Positions 53,815 to 62,272 of a stretch of 64,000 nt of DNA are shown in pieces. Source of the stretch: an uncultured Veillonella sp. (GTDB taxonomy: Bacteria > Bacillota > Negativicutes > Veillonellales > Veillonellaceae); NCBI RefSeq assembly GCF_900545795.1, contig NZ_URAR01000012.1:3145-67144 (forward strand). Direction: 5' to 3'. Each line of letters starts with the position of its first letter. Within the stretch, counting starts at the first letter, position 1. The notes under the pieces are model-generated. The model was not told the DNA's origin, did no database searches, and saw only the letters and a program-made list of their open reading frames with translations. The translations under genes and the position numbers were made by a program.

Positions 53815-54786
53815 TCATGACATCTTATGTTTTAAACGATATTCCCTTGGATTACAGCCCATGATTTGCTTAAAGGCACCAGAGAATTTACTGCCATTTT
53901 CATAGCCCCAACGATTGGCAATAGCTAAAATTGTATCATCAGATTCCTTCAATTCTTTAGCTGCTGCACGCATGCGACACCGCTTTACATATTGATATAT
54001 AGTTATGCCATAAACACCTTTAAAGCAGCGCTTCAACGCAGTCATAGACAAACGATACGTATTAGCTAACTCCTCAATTGTATAATGGCGCCCTAAATCA
54101 TTCACAATAGTATCGTGAATGGCTTTTATCGTTTCCACTTGAGCTCGTTCAAAATAATCGCGTTCATGACTCTCTACACTTTGTAATGTTCCTAATAGCA
54201 CAAAGATCTCTACACATTTAACGCGTAAATACACTTCTGGTAATACTTGAGGCACATTATATAAATCGAGACATAATTCCTTTAAACGCCCTGTATCCTT
54301 TATGAGACCAAACTCATGAGCTTCACAGAAGCGATTGCAAATCACTTCTAAGTCAATAATTCCTTCGCCGACAAACTCATCTACTGCCTTTTGCGCTCGT
54401 GGCACATACACGGCTAAGGACAATCCTTTATAAAATCCTGTAGGGAAATAAGAGGAATGCCGATATCCATCACTCTTTTTCCAACCAATAGACACATCGC
54501 CACTATTCATATATAAACATTTGCCATTTTCAAAGGAGCATTCAATACGTCCATCCTGACAAAAGTGAATTTCAAACAAACCAGACAAAGGCCTTGCATT
54601 ATGAGTAATGCGCTCCATAACGACCTCATTATATACGAGTTCAATACCATCAAAGACTTGCTCACTGATCATCTGAGCATGACCTGTTTCAGTAGTATAT
54701 TCATAGACTTTACGATTGGGCAAAGACTCCAATAATTGAGTGCCACTATCCTGTACCCTATCGCGAATTGACTCCATTGATTCCAT
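53815..54786 (-). CDS. AraC-family transcriptional regulator
   Basis: From ATG 54786 (AAGGAG 8 bases upstream) the protein has 323 residues. The C-terminal 100 residues hold the double helix-turn-helix: YTIEELANTYRLSMTALKRCFKGVYGITIYQYVKRCRMRAA and ILAIANRWGYENGSKFSGAFKQIMGCNPREYR. The N-terminal sensor is of the type found in siderophore/haem AraC regulators. It heads the exbB-exbD-hutW-ABC run, so it probably activates this locus in response to the imported ligand. It does not show which ligand. Confidence 0.87.
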   Translation of the reverse strand: MESMESIRDRVQDSGTQLLESLPNRKVYEYTTETGHAQMISEQVFDGIELVYNEVVMERITHNARPLSGLFEIHFCQDGRIECSFENGKCLYMNSGDVSIGWKKSDGYRHSSYFPTGFYKGLSLAVYVPRAQKAVDEFVGEGIIDLEVICNRFCEAHEFGLIKDTGRLKELCLDLYNVPQVLPEVYLRVKCVEIFVLLGTLQSVESHERDYFERAQVETIKAIHDTIVNDLGRHYTIEELANTYRLSMTALKRCFKGVYGITIYQYVKRCRMRAAAKELKESDDTILAIANRWGYENGSKFSGAFKQIMGCNPREYRLKHKMS

Positions 54787-54851
54787 CCCAAAATCTCCTT
54801 TTCTCTCCATTACAACTCATGCATCTTTCGAGAGTTCAATGGAATAAAAAA

Positions 54852-54916
54852 AGACCTTTCCATACGTACATTACATAGATTATAAAAATCCATATACTGT
54901 ACCTACAGAAAGGTCT
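54852..54916 (-). terminator. Terminator-like hairpin in the araC leader
   Basis: AGACCTTTC pairs with GAAAGGTCT (9 bp). The intervening 47 bases can fold further (ATGGATT with AATCTAT). TTTTTTTAT follows on the minus strand. It may end tonB transcripts or attenuate the araC operon. Confidence 0.65.
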
Positions 54917-55007
54917 ATTCCTACCAACTACAAGCTGTATAGCCACTTACTTAGAGGGAACGTTAATACAGCCTACTACAAACAATAAGCAAACTTATAT
55001 CTACTCA

Positions 55008-55058
55008 ATTTACTTATATAAATCTATTTACTTATATAAATCTATTTGCTTATATAAA
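55008..55058. repeat. 18-bp tandem repeat in araC leader
   Basis: ATTTACTTATATAAATCT occurs twice exactly and a third time in part (ATTTGCTTATATAAA). Confidence 0.85.
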
Positions 55059-55210
55059 AATAAACTTACTTTTATTAAAACAATTTACTGCTATTAAAAA
55101 TAATTTCACATGCATCAATAGTAATTTTACATGTATTACATCGTACTCTTACACTACAGGTTACTCTCAATAATGAACCATAAAAAAACCTGTCAGTTAA
55201 AATTCAATTC

Positions 55211-55239
55211 ATTATACTTTTATTGAAAATAATTGTCAA
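55211..55239 (-). promoter_or_regulatory. Consensus promoter of the araC-haem operon
   Basis: The minus strand has TTGACA (55239-55234), 17 bases, TATAAT (55216-55211), a perfect sigma-70 match. It begins about 40 bases after the tonB stop. Confidence 0.85.
55224..55238. promoter_or_regulatory. Fur box overlapping the araC promoter
   Basis: TGAAAATAATTGTCA matches 12 of 14 informative positions of the 7-1-7 Fur consensus. It covers the -35 element and part of the spacer, so a bound repressor would block RNA polymerase. Iron repression of the locus is inferred. Confidence 0.6.
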
Positions 55240-55279
55240 TATTCTAATCAAATACCAAGTGTAAACTCACTGCTTTTAC

Positions 55280-56083
55280 TCACTCAGTTAACTGAAAGCT
55301 TAAAGGCACATCTATAGTTTGCGGTTCACCGCTGTCATTAGGATATGGTGTGGCTCTCTCTACAGCGCGCACAGCAGCCTGTTCTAATATGCTACTGCCA
55401 GAAGAACTCACTACATAGGCCGAAATTAGATTACCTGATGCATCTAATTCAGCACGAACTGTTACTTGACCTTCTATGCCACGGCGCACAGCTTGTGCAG
55501 GATAGGCTTTATTGCTATTAACGGCACTCCAAAAACCAGCTCCATCAAAATAACCGCCACCGGTACCAGAGCCTTCACCGTCATTTTCACCACTGCCACT
55601 ACCAACGCCATCGCCAGTGCCCGTACCGCCGCCTGTGCCTGTACCAGCGCCATCAACATCGCCCCCAACACCACTGCCATAACCCATACCATCGCCGGGC
55701 GCTACCGCTAAGGTACCTGCCCCTGGAGTGGCGCCATAAGCTGGTGCCGCCATTGGATCTGAACTTGCTAGCGTAGGGGTACCACCAGCTGGCTCAGAAT
55801 TTCCTCCTGTAGCTTGGCTCGTAGTGAGTTGATTTGTATGTACTTGACTCTGTAAAGCTGATTCTACACGCGCTGTTAATTCCTCTTGTTTTAGAGGAGG
55901 CGCAAAGGTAGATTCATGCACCGCTTCACTTTGAGCTGTATCTACCGATAAATCAATTTCATAGGCCTCTTCATGCATAGACTGGCTCATGTGCCAACCT
56001 ATAATCCCTATACAAAAAGCTGCCACTATATGAAAGCCTAAAGATCCTATAGCGGCCTTTCTCCATGAAAATACTTGTTCCAT
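55280..56083 (-). CDS. tonB: TonB-family energy transducer with Gly-rich linker
   Basis: The 267-residue protein has an N-terminal membrane anchor (IGSLGFHIVAAFCIGIIGW). It ends with a TonB domain starting near 187: AYPAQAVRRGIEGQVTVRAELDASG, SGSSILEQAAVRAVERATPYP, then VPLSFQL. Most TonB proteins have a Pro-rich spacer. Here residues about 115-180 are Gly-rich with Asp, Ser and Thr (GYGSGVGGDVDGAGTGTGGG and similar). It would transmit ExbB/ExbD energy to the two receptors. A weak Fur-like palindrome (TGAGAATACTACTCA) lies at 56101-56115. Confidence 0.87.
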   Translation of the reverse strand: MEQVFSWRKAAIGSLGFHIVAAFCIGIIGWHMSQSMHEEAYEIDLSVDTAQSEAVHESTFAPPLKQEELTARVESALQSQVHTNQLTTSQATGGNSEPAGGTPTLASSDPMAAPAYGATPGAGTLAVAPGDGMGYGSGVGGDVDGAGTGTGGGTGTGDGVGSGSGENDGEGSGTGGGYFDGAGFWSAVNSNKAYPAQAVRRGIEGQVTVRAELDASGNLISAYVVSSSGSSILEQAAVRAVERATPYPNDSGEPQTIDVPLSFQLTE

Positions 56084-56185
56084 CCTATACCACCTTTATA
56101 TGAGAATACTACTCAATAAGTTAATCATAACAAGTATATCCATGCGATTCTGCTCCAAAAAGACATTTATTCTTGTGCGTAAAAA

Positions 56186-56216
56186 ATGAGCTACTGCCCT
56201 TTAGGCAATAGCTCAT
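56186..56216 (-). terminator. Intrinsic terminator after the secreted-protein gene
   Basis: ATGAGCTACTGCC pairs with GGCAATAGCTCAT (one mismatch) around a 5-base loop, followed on the minus strand by TTTTTT. It lies about 100 bases after the stop at 56314. Confidence 0.8.
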
Positions 56217-56313
56217 CACAAAAAGTCTTATAGTATCTTAACGCTTTTTAACCCTTCTATTTAAATTAAAGTCCCAAAAAGTCTCCATATTTTTGAAGTG
56301 TTATTCGAGAAAA

Positions 56314-57768
56314 TTATTTATTACTCTTATGTTTTAATGGAATGAGTAAGAACTGTACTGGCAAATTAGATGCACCTGCCGGTATAAACTGAATAGTCAA
56401 GGTTTGACCACCTTTAAAGGTATCTAAGTACTGTGTATCATAAATAGTACCATTACCTAAATAAGGCGCCGCCGTATTCGGCACTGTATACACATCAGTT
56501 TGTTCCCCATAGGTCAATCGGAAGGAACCCGAGTAAGCCCCACCAAGGGGATTAAAGTACACCGCAAATTCATCTGTTCCTATGGTTGGAATGGAAAGCG
56601 TATAGGATACACCATAATTGCCCCGATTAGTCACTGGCAAATGTCTCGTCAATTCATCAACACCAGCTACAAATGGATCTTCTCGGTCATTGGCTACCAT
56701 AATCGACACAGGACCTAATAATGTATCATATGGCTGGCAAAGCATTAAGCGACGCTGTGCGCCAAAATAGGTGCCGCGCAATTCAACATCATCCATTGGC
56801 AAAGTTTCAGCAATAATAGCGCCATTAAGAGCCGGCATATCATGAGGAATCATCATGACTTTAGCCCATACAGGTCCATCCGTAGTAAAATCTACAATCC
56901 CAGAAGTAAGTTGATCTTTAAGGACTACAATTTTATCTAATTTAGGGAATAAATCGATGCGCCCAAGTGGTGGCACCTCATAAGTGGCTACCACGGTTTC
57001 ATCCATGTGAGCGCGTTTCTCTAAGGCTTTACGATTAGCACTAATTTGCGACTTAATCTGTTTAAAACGCTCTTTATCTACTACTAAAGGCATTTTATTT
57101 TTATTGTCTGCACCAATATCGCTGCTCGTTACTTCACCATTAGCATTAGCTACCGCATCATCGGCTACATTCATATTATATGCTTCAAAGGAGTCTTCAA
57201 ACTCTGGAACTGATCCAAAGGTAAAACGCTTCTGCTCTTTTTCATCGCCCTCAGACTTGAGCGGTACACCTGCTGATACTAAAGAGCGCACATGCTGATT
57301 GGCTAATTTCCATTTATAATTGCCTTCAATCATAGGCGTAGTCAATTCATCGAGAGACAGCTCACGACCTACAGCAAAATAATCAGCATTAGGCGTAGCA
57401 TAAATAGCGCGATGAACTGTTACTTTTACAGGTTTATTCTCTTTATTTTCTAAGACAAGCGCCATTTTTTGAGGCGTGTCCATTTCATTTACATGGTAGT
57501 AATAGATGCGCCCCGTACCGTCCACTGTGCCGGCTGCCACTACACCGCTCTTCTCTACATACTCTGGGCTATCAGAAAAAATGAGCGTGTCTTTTTCTTC
57601 TGTTAATACAGCTGGCAATGGTGTTAAATTTGTCGTATCCCAATCCACTGTAGTTGGAGGTGCCCCGAATACCATGGATACGCCGCGAAGCCACACTGCG
57701 CTCGCTAGGGCTAACCATTTATAACGCTTTCCTACAGAACCTGCATATTTAGTGACAAAATTTTTCAC
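56314..57768 (-). CDS. Secreted protein of unknown function
   Basis: The 484-residue protein was not recognised. It starts at GTG 57768 with a signal peptide (positive YAGSVGKRYKW, then LALASAVWLRGVSMVFGA, cleavage likely after GA near 36). The mature part is beta-rich. Repeated hydrophobic-polar alternation and TGRIYYYHVNEM, VKVTVHRAIYATPN, YGVSYTLSIPTIG and GGAYSGSFRLTYG suggest several beta-sandwich domains. The basic segment KQIKSQISANRKALEKRAH near 240 looks helical. The only cysteine seen is in LMLCQPYD. It is monocistronic, with a palindromic operator upstream and a terminator after. Its place beside tonB suggests an envelope role only. Confidence 0.65.
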   Translation of the reverse strand: MKNFVTKYAGSVGKRYKWLALASAVWLRGVSMVFGAPPTTVDWDTTNLTPLPAVLTEEKDTLIFSDSPEYVEKSGVVAAGTVDGTGRIYYYHVNEMDTPQKMALVLENKENKPVKVTVHRAIYATPNADYFAVGRELSLDELTTPMIEGNYKWKLANQHVRSLVSAGVPLKSEGDEKEQKRFTFGSVPEFEDSFEAYNMNVADDAVANANGEVTSSDIGADNKNKMPLVVDKERFKQIKSQISANRKALEKRAHMDETVVATYEVPPLGRIDLFPKLDKIVVLKDQLTSGIVDFTTDGPVWAKVMMIPHDMPALNGAIIAETLPMDDVELRGTYFGAQRRLMLCQPYDTLLGPVSIMVANDREDPFVAGVDELTRHLPVTNRGNYGVSYTLSIPTIGTDEFAVYFNPLGGAYSGSFRLTYGEQTDVYTVPNTAAPYLGNGTIYDTQYLDTFKGGQTLTIQFIPAGASNLPVQFLLIPLKHKSNK

Positions 57769-57795
57769 GATAACGACATCCTATCTTCCACACTT

Positions 57796-57814
57796 ATATG
57801 ACATCATGTCATAT
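57796..57814. promoter_or_regulatory. Perfect 19-bp palindromic operator
   Basis: ATATGACAT-C-ATGTCATAT is a perfect inverted repeat around one base, 28-46 bases upstream of the secreted-protein start. It overlaps a possible promoter (TTTACA...TATAAG on the minus strand). The regulator is unknown. Confidence 0.6.
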
Positions 57815-58014
57815 GTAAAACTACGTTTTGAATAGACCCTCTATTCTTCGTTTAGTAAAATGCCTATAAAAATTGATAGTCCCTTGGAGAATTATGTCTT
57901 CAATGTACTTCAAAAACTGTACTCATACCTGCATTTATTATGGAAAAATCTAGGCTATTCTATATTTATATTATACTATATTCAGGATATTTTAGCATTA
58001 GAATTTTACAAAAG

Positions 58015-58956
58015 CTACACTTCATCTAGACCTGAAGGTTCATATTCTAGAGCCATTTTTTCTAATTTTCTAAAGCGATGGCCTATGCCCGATTTTGACA
58101 AATGCCCACCCATCGTGTCAGCTAATTCCTGAAGGCTTGCGTCTGGATTATCTAAGCGCGCTTGCGCCACTTCTAAAAGCTTTGTTGGCAAATCACTTAA
58201 AGGCTGATGACGTTCAATAATGCGAATGGACTCTAGTTGTCGTACAGCGGCATTGACGGTTTTCTGCAAATTAGCAGTCTCGCAATTAACTTGACGATTA
58301 ATCTGATTGCGCACATTTTTTACAACTCGCACCGTTTCAAATGACATCATTGCAGACTGAGCGCCCATAATCTGCAAGCAACCAGTTACAGAATCGCCTT
58401 CTTTAATATACACTACATATTCTTCTTTGCGCTCCGTCATACGCGCTACAATATTAAATAAACGCAATACTCGTACAATGGTTTCAGCAAACTTTTTATT
58501 GCCCGTCATAAACTCTAAATGATAGTCACTTTCGGGCTTATTAACAGAGCCACCACCTAGGAAAGCACCGCGCAAAAAGGCACGCCGCGTCTCCATCGTA
58601 GTAAGCCATTCATCTGGTATATCTGTATCCATAGGCCATAATGCTAAATCTTCTAGAGCCTGACGCCCCTCTTCCGTAGGATCCACCATCAAAGTGTACA
58701 CATTTTTCTTACGCAGATTTAAACCCCGTCGTATTAATACAGATGTATGAAGTGCATAATGAGCTCTTAAAATAGATAGAACACGTCTAGCCACCGCATT
58801 ATTAGCTGTAGCCAAACGAATCCCCACGCGCCCTTGACTCCCCAACAGTAAGGACCCGCCCATGCGCAGTAAACAAGAGGCTTCGACCTTTGCGGATAAA
58901 GCCGTTTCATTCTTAAATTGACACAGTTCATTTTTTACATCTTCAGCAAAGGACAA
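58015..58956 (-). CDS. whiA: DNA-binding protein WhiA
   Basis: The 313-residue protein has the WhiA plan: an N-terminal LAGLIDADG-like domain (SFAEDVKNELCQF, RGAFLGGGSVNKPESDYHLEF near 128, YIKEGDSVTGCLQIMGA) and a C-terminal helix-turn-helix (RLDNPDASLQELADTMGGHLSKSGIGHRFRKLEKMA). WhiA proteins act in cell division and, in Actinobacteria, sporulation control; in Bacillus they are linked to division and chromosome segregation. It follows yvcK after 18 bases in the conserved rapZ-yvcK-whiA operon. Confidence 0.95.
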   Translation of the reverse strand: MSFAEDVKNELCQFKNETALSAKVEASCLLRMGGSLLLGSQGRVGIRLATANNAVARRVLSILRAHYALHTSVLIRRGLNLRKKNVYTLMVDPTEEGRQALEDLALWPMDTDIPDEWLTTMETRRAFLRGAFLGGGSVNKPESDYHLEFMTGNKKFAETIVRVLRLFNIVARMTERKEEYVVYIKEGDSVTGCLQIMGAQSAMMSFETVRVVKNVRNQINRQVNCETANLQKTVNAAVRQLESIRIIERHQPLSDLPTKLLEVAQARLDNPDASLQELADTMGGHLSKSGIGHRFRKLEKMALEYEPSGLDEV

Positions 58957-58974
58957 ACGATACGCCCCCTCTCT

Positions 58975-60324
58975 TTAATGGTCTTCTCGTTTTAAATAAT
59001 ATTCTAAAATCTGTGGATCTAAACCAGATTGCAAAGCATAAATCACATCCATTACAACCTTAGCTAATCGCTGAGGATCATGCACAGCCGTTTCAGGATG
59101 TTGTAATAAACTAGCACGGATAGCGCGAACGCCTAATTCCTCTAAACGCTCCATATCTACCTTAACTGGTTCCGCACCAGCAGCCTTATATTTTTCAATG
59201 ACAGACTGGTCAAATGGTACATCATTAACCAATACCGTATCAATTAAATCAGGACCACCCACTTGCTGTAAGGCAGCTACATGGTCGCTAGCAGAATAGC
59301 CATCCGTTTCACCTGGTTGCGTCATTACATTACAAATATAAAACTTAGGCGCCTTAGTTGCCTTAACATGGTCAGCAATCTTGTCGATAAGCAAATTAGG
59401 CATGATGCTAGTGTATAAACTGCCAGGCCCTAAAATAATGGCATCTGCTTCGTCAATAGCGCGCAAGGCTGCCCCTTGAGGCTTCGGTAGTGCAGGCTCC
59501 GTAAAGAGGCGCTTGATACGCTTATGCACAGTAGGAATCTGGCTCTCCCCTTCTACAATAGTGCCATCTTCCATTTCTGCTAATAAGTTAATATTTTCAA
59601 TGGACGCCGGAATAACACGACCCTGCACTTTTAAAATTTTACTTGCTGCTTCAAGGGCCTTATCTACATCAGCATCTAGCACTTGCGTAAGAGCTGTTAA
59701 AAATAAATTGCCAAAGCTATGGCCTGCCAAATCACCTTCACCACCAAAGCGGTAACGGAACAATTGCTCCATAAGACCTTCTTTTTCTGCTAGGGCAACT
59801 AAGCAGTTGCGCAAATCGCCTGGGGCAATCATTTTAAAGTCTTCACGAAGGCGCCCTGAAGATCCACCATCATCAGCCACCGTCACAATAGCGGTCAAAT
59901 TAGAAGTGTGTGCTTTAAGCCCCCTAAGCAAGGTAGAAAGGCCTGTGCCACCGCCAATGACCACTACTTTAGGACCTTTGGCCATGCGGATATTTTCAAA
60001 AATATAATCCCCTACTTTATCTGTATCTGTAGGAATAATCGCCTTCACTACAGCCCGCCCAACTTGACGCGTGCCAATGACCATTAAGATAATGCCCAGT
60101 AAAATGCTCACTACCCCCATAGTAGCTAGCACAGTATAATCATAAGCGCCGGTCAATTCAAAGAGCATCAATAAAAATAAATCTTCAAAATAAGATAGCC
60201 ATTGATAATTAAGCATCAAGGCTACGCCAGCAATGACAAAGAGCATGCCCAGTCCGAAGACAACGAGCCAGCGTTTAAGTTTCAAGCCTGGTGTTAGCCA
60301 TCTAAATCCAGACATATGTATCAT
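58975..60324 (-). CDS. yvcK: Gluconeogenesis factor YvcK (UDP-GlcNAc-binding, CofD-like)
   Basis: The 449-residue protein has two membrane helices in the first 85 residues. A CofD/YvcK domain follows with KVVVIGGGTGLSTLLRGLK near 116, VTVADDGGSSGRLREDF, PGDLRNCLVALAE, and GPGSLYTSIMPNLL. YvcK is needed for growth on gluconeogenic carbon sources and for cell shape, binding UDP-sugars. The membrane anchor is extra relative to Bacillus YvcK. ATG 60324 has GGGAG 6 bases upstream. Middle gene of rapZ-yvcK-whiA. Confidence 0.93.
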   Translation of the reverse strand: MIHMSGFRWLTPGLKLKRWLVVFGLGMLFVIAGVALMLNYQWLSYFEDLFLLMLFELTGAYDYTVLATMGVVSILLGIILMVIGTRQVGRAVVKAIIPTDTDKVGDYIFENIRMAKGPKVVVIGGGTGLSTLLRGLKAHTSNLTAIVTVADDGGSSGRLREDFKMIAPGDLRNCLVALAEKEGLMEQLFRYRFGGEGDLAGHSFGNLFLTALTQVLDADVDKALEAASKILKVQGRVIPASIENINLLAEMEDGTIVEGESQIPTVHKRIKRLFTEPALPKPQGAALRAIDEADAIILGPGSLYTSIMPNLLIDKIADHVKATKAPKFYICNVMTQPGETDGYSASDHVAALQQVGGPDLIDTVLVNDVPFDQSVIEKYKAAGAEPVKVDMERLEELGVRAIRASLLQHPETAVHDPQRLAKVVMDVIYALQSGLDPQILEYYLKREDH

Positions 60325-60345
60325 AAGCTTCTCCCATCTACGGAC

Positions 60346-61269
60346 TTATTTAACTTCCTCTGCCGTCACTTCGCGAGGATTATAATCTTCTTCTACATTA
60401 TTTTTAAACATATCACGATGCTCAATAGAAGCGCGATATCCTAAAGTTTCTACATGTTTAAACAAAGCTTCTGACATGGCCACACTGCGATGCATACCAC
60501 CAGTACAACCAATGGCTACAACAAATTGACTTTTTCCTTCTTTTTCATAATTTGGAAGCAAGAAGTCCATTGTATTAAACATAGTGCTTAAAAATTGCTC
60601 TGTTACATCAAAGGAGTAAATATATGAATTTACCGCTGGTACGCGCCCGGTTTTATGACGAAACTCTGGGTTGTAATAAGGATTTGGCAAGAATCGTACA
60701 TCCCATACCATATCAGCATCCAAAGGAATGCCATGTTTAAACCCAAAGCTTACCACGGATACAGAAATACCTTGTTTCTTTCCATCTAATTCAGAGAATT
60801 TCTTGCGCAAATAGGACTTTAATGCGCTCGTCTTCATATTTGTTGTATCAATGATATAGTCGACTCTTGGACGAATGGAGTCTAACAGTTTACGCTCTTG
60901 TTGCAAGCCTAATAAAATACGTCCATCTGGAGCCAATGGATGGCTGCGGCGCGACTCTTTGTAGCGGCGCACAAGGGTCTCATCAGTAGCATCCATAAAC
61001 ACAATTTCATAAGGCACTTTCATTTCTTTAAGAGAGTGCAAGGCATCAGACAAGCTTTCAAAGAATTCCCCACCGCGAATATCTACTACGAGGGCTACGC
61101 GATTAGTCTTATCGCCTGCTTGACGACAAAGATTACTAAATTTAGGGATTAATACAGGTGGCAAATTGTCCACACAGAAGAATCCCATATCTTCTAGGGC
61201 CTGCATGACTTGTGTTTTACCAGCCCCAGACATACCTGTTACTATAAGTAAACGAAAATTTTCTTCCAC
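60346..61269 (-). CDS. rapZ: RNase adapter protein RapZ (YvcJ family)
   Basis: The start is best placed at GTG 61269 because AAAGGAG lies 7 bases upstream, giving MEENFRLLIVTGMSGAGKTQ and 307 residues. An earlier in-frame start at 61296 lacks a site. The P-loop TGMSGAGKT is near 10, followed by VDNLPPVLIPKF, the DATDETLVRRYKE region, and a C-terminal GCTGGMHRSVAMSE. In Escherichia RapZ binds small RNA to control GlmS; in Firmicutes YvcJ is a nucleotide-binding protein whose RNA target is less clear. Heads the operon. Confidence 0.93.
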   Translation of the reverse strand: MEENFRLLIVTGMSGAGKTQVMQALEDMGFFCVDNLPPVLIPKFSNLCRQAGDKTNRVALVVDIRGGEFFESLSDALHSLKEMKVPYEIVFMDATDETLVRRYKESRRSHPLAPDGRILLGLQQERKLLDSIRPRVDYIIDTTNMKTSALKSYLRKKFSELDGKKQGISVSVVSFGFKHGIPLDADMVWDVRFLPNPYYNPEFRHKTGRVPAVNSYIYSFDVTEQFLSTMFNTMDFLLPNYEKEGKSQFVVAIGCTGGMHRSVAMSEALFKHVETLGYRASIEHRDMFKNNVEEDYNPREVTAEEVK

Positions 61270-61468
61270 AATATAACTCCTTTCCATTCTGCTCACCAGG
61301 AGACAATTAATCAGTTTTATCTTTTGTTCTTTATCTTTTATTTATTATTCTTTATTTTCTCTTCTTTGCCTTCTATTCTTTTATATACTAGGTACTTGAT
61401 TACTTTGTACCGATCTATACTTATTGTATTGCATTTCACTTAGTTATAATTGTTGTATTACCTTTTAT

Positions 61469-62272
61469 TTAGCTAATACATGTGCTTCTCCATCGAGCCA
61501 CGCCATCGTCCTCATTAGAGGCACATATTTCATCAGCTAAAGCTTTTACTGGCGGTTCTGCATTCGCCACCACTACAGCAGTCCCTGCATATTCAAGCAT
61601 AGGTACATCATTTTCAGAATTGCCAAAGGCTACCACTTGATCCTTAGTAAAACCTAATTCATTTACCATTTGGCTGAGCGCATTCCCCTTCGTACTATTA
61701 GTACCATTAATCTCTAAGTAATTAACTTTACTGCGCACAATCTCTAGTTGATCGCCAAACTTATCTTTTAAAATCTGTGAAATCGTAGCCAATGTTTCAG
61801 CATCATTAATAAAGAGTAATTTATTAGGCCCTTGCGCTGTAGAATATAAATCATCACCTACAAACACAGCTTTAGCACCCGTATGTCGTTCATATAATTT
61901 AGAATCTTCTGTTTCATGATGAACCAACAACACGTCATCTACATAGGACTGTACATACCAATTATGTTCTTTAGCTAGAGCTAAAATTTCTTTGGCTACA
62001 GCCGGCTCAATCACGCGCTGCCAAATAATCTCCCCTGACTCAATGCGCTGAATCAATCCACCAGAAAATAAAATCATAGGCAAATCACCAATGCCTAGTT
62101 TTACGCCTACTGGTTTAGCAGTTTGGTACATGCGACCAGTGGCAATGACTATATGGATGCCTTCTTGTTGGGCTTTTTGTAGTATGTCCCTTGTATAATC
62201 AGAAATCGTATTATCATCACGCAATAAAGTATCATCTAAATCAATGGCTAGTAATTTTATATCTTTAGTCAT
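61469..62272 (-). CDS. Cof-type HAD-IIB phosphatase, C-terminus possibly frameshifted
   Basis: From ATG 62272 (GAGAGGAAG upstream) the protein has 267 residues. HAD motifs are AIDLDDTLL near 9, VIATGR, the NSTKGNALSQM lysine and FGNSENDVPMLEYAG, with a C2-type cap between. Cof-like enzymes dephosphorylate sugar phosphates or FMN. The ending DGVARW-RSTCIS is unlike the family's usual DGVA-x-x-(I/L)EKYVL. One base change of frame would give EAHVLAK and a stop at 61465, so an indel near 61490 is likely. Confidence 0.85.
   Translation of the reverse strand: MTKDIKLLAIDLDDTLLRDDNTISDYTRDILQKAQQEGIHIVIATGRMYQTAKPVGVKLGIGDLPMILFSGGLIQRIESGEIIWQRVIEPAVAKEILALAKEHNWYVQSYVDDVLLVHHETEDSKLYERHTGAKAVFVGDDLYSTAQGPNKLLFINDAETLATISQILKDKFGDQLEIVRSKVNYLEINGTNSTKGNALSQMVNELGFTKDQVVAFGNSENDVPMLEYAGTAVVVANAEPPVKALADEICASNEDDGVARWRSTCIS

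Larger units (their letters stand above)
54787..55279. other. Long leader between the tonB stop and araC
   Basis: A consensus promoter at its right end would give araC a leader of about 420 bases. The leader holds an 18-bp repeat, a GCTGTAT/ATACAGC hairpin (about 54931-54977), and a terminator-like hairpin 66 bases before the ATG. Nothing coding was seen. Confidence 0.6.

Noticed and set aside
57860..58132. 90-codon plus-strand reading overlapping the whiA 3' end
   Set aside because: The overlap with whiA is antisense and no ribosome-binding site precedes it.
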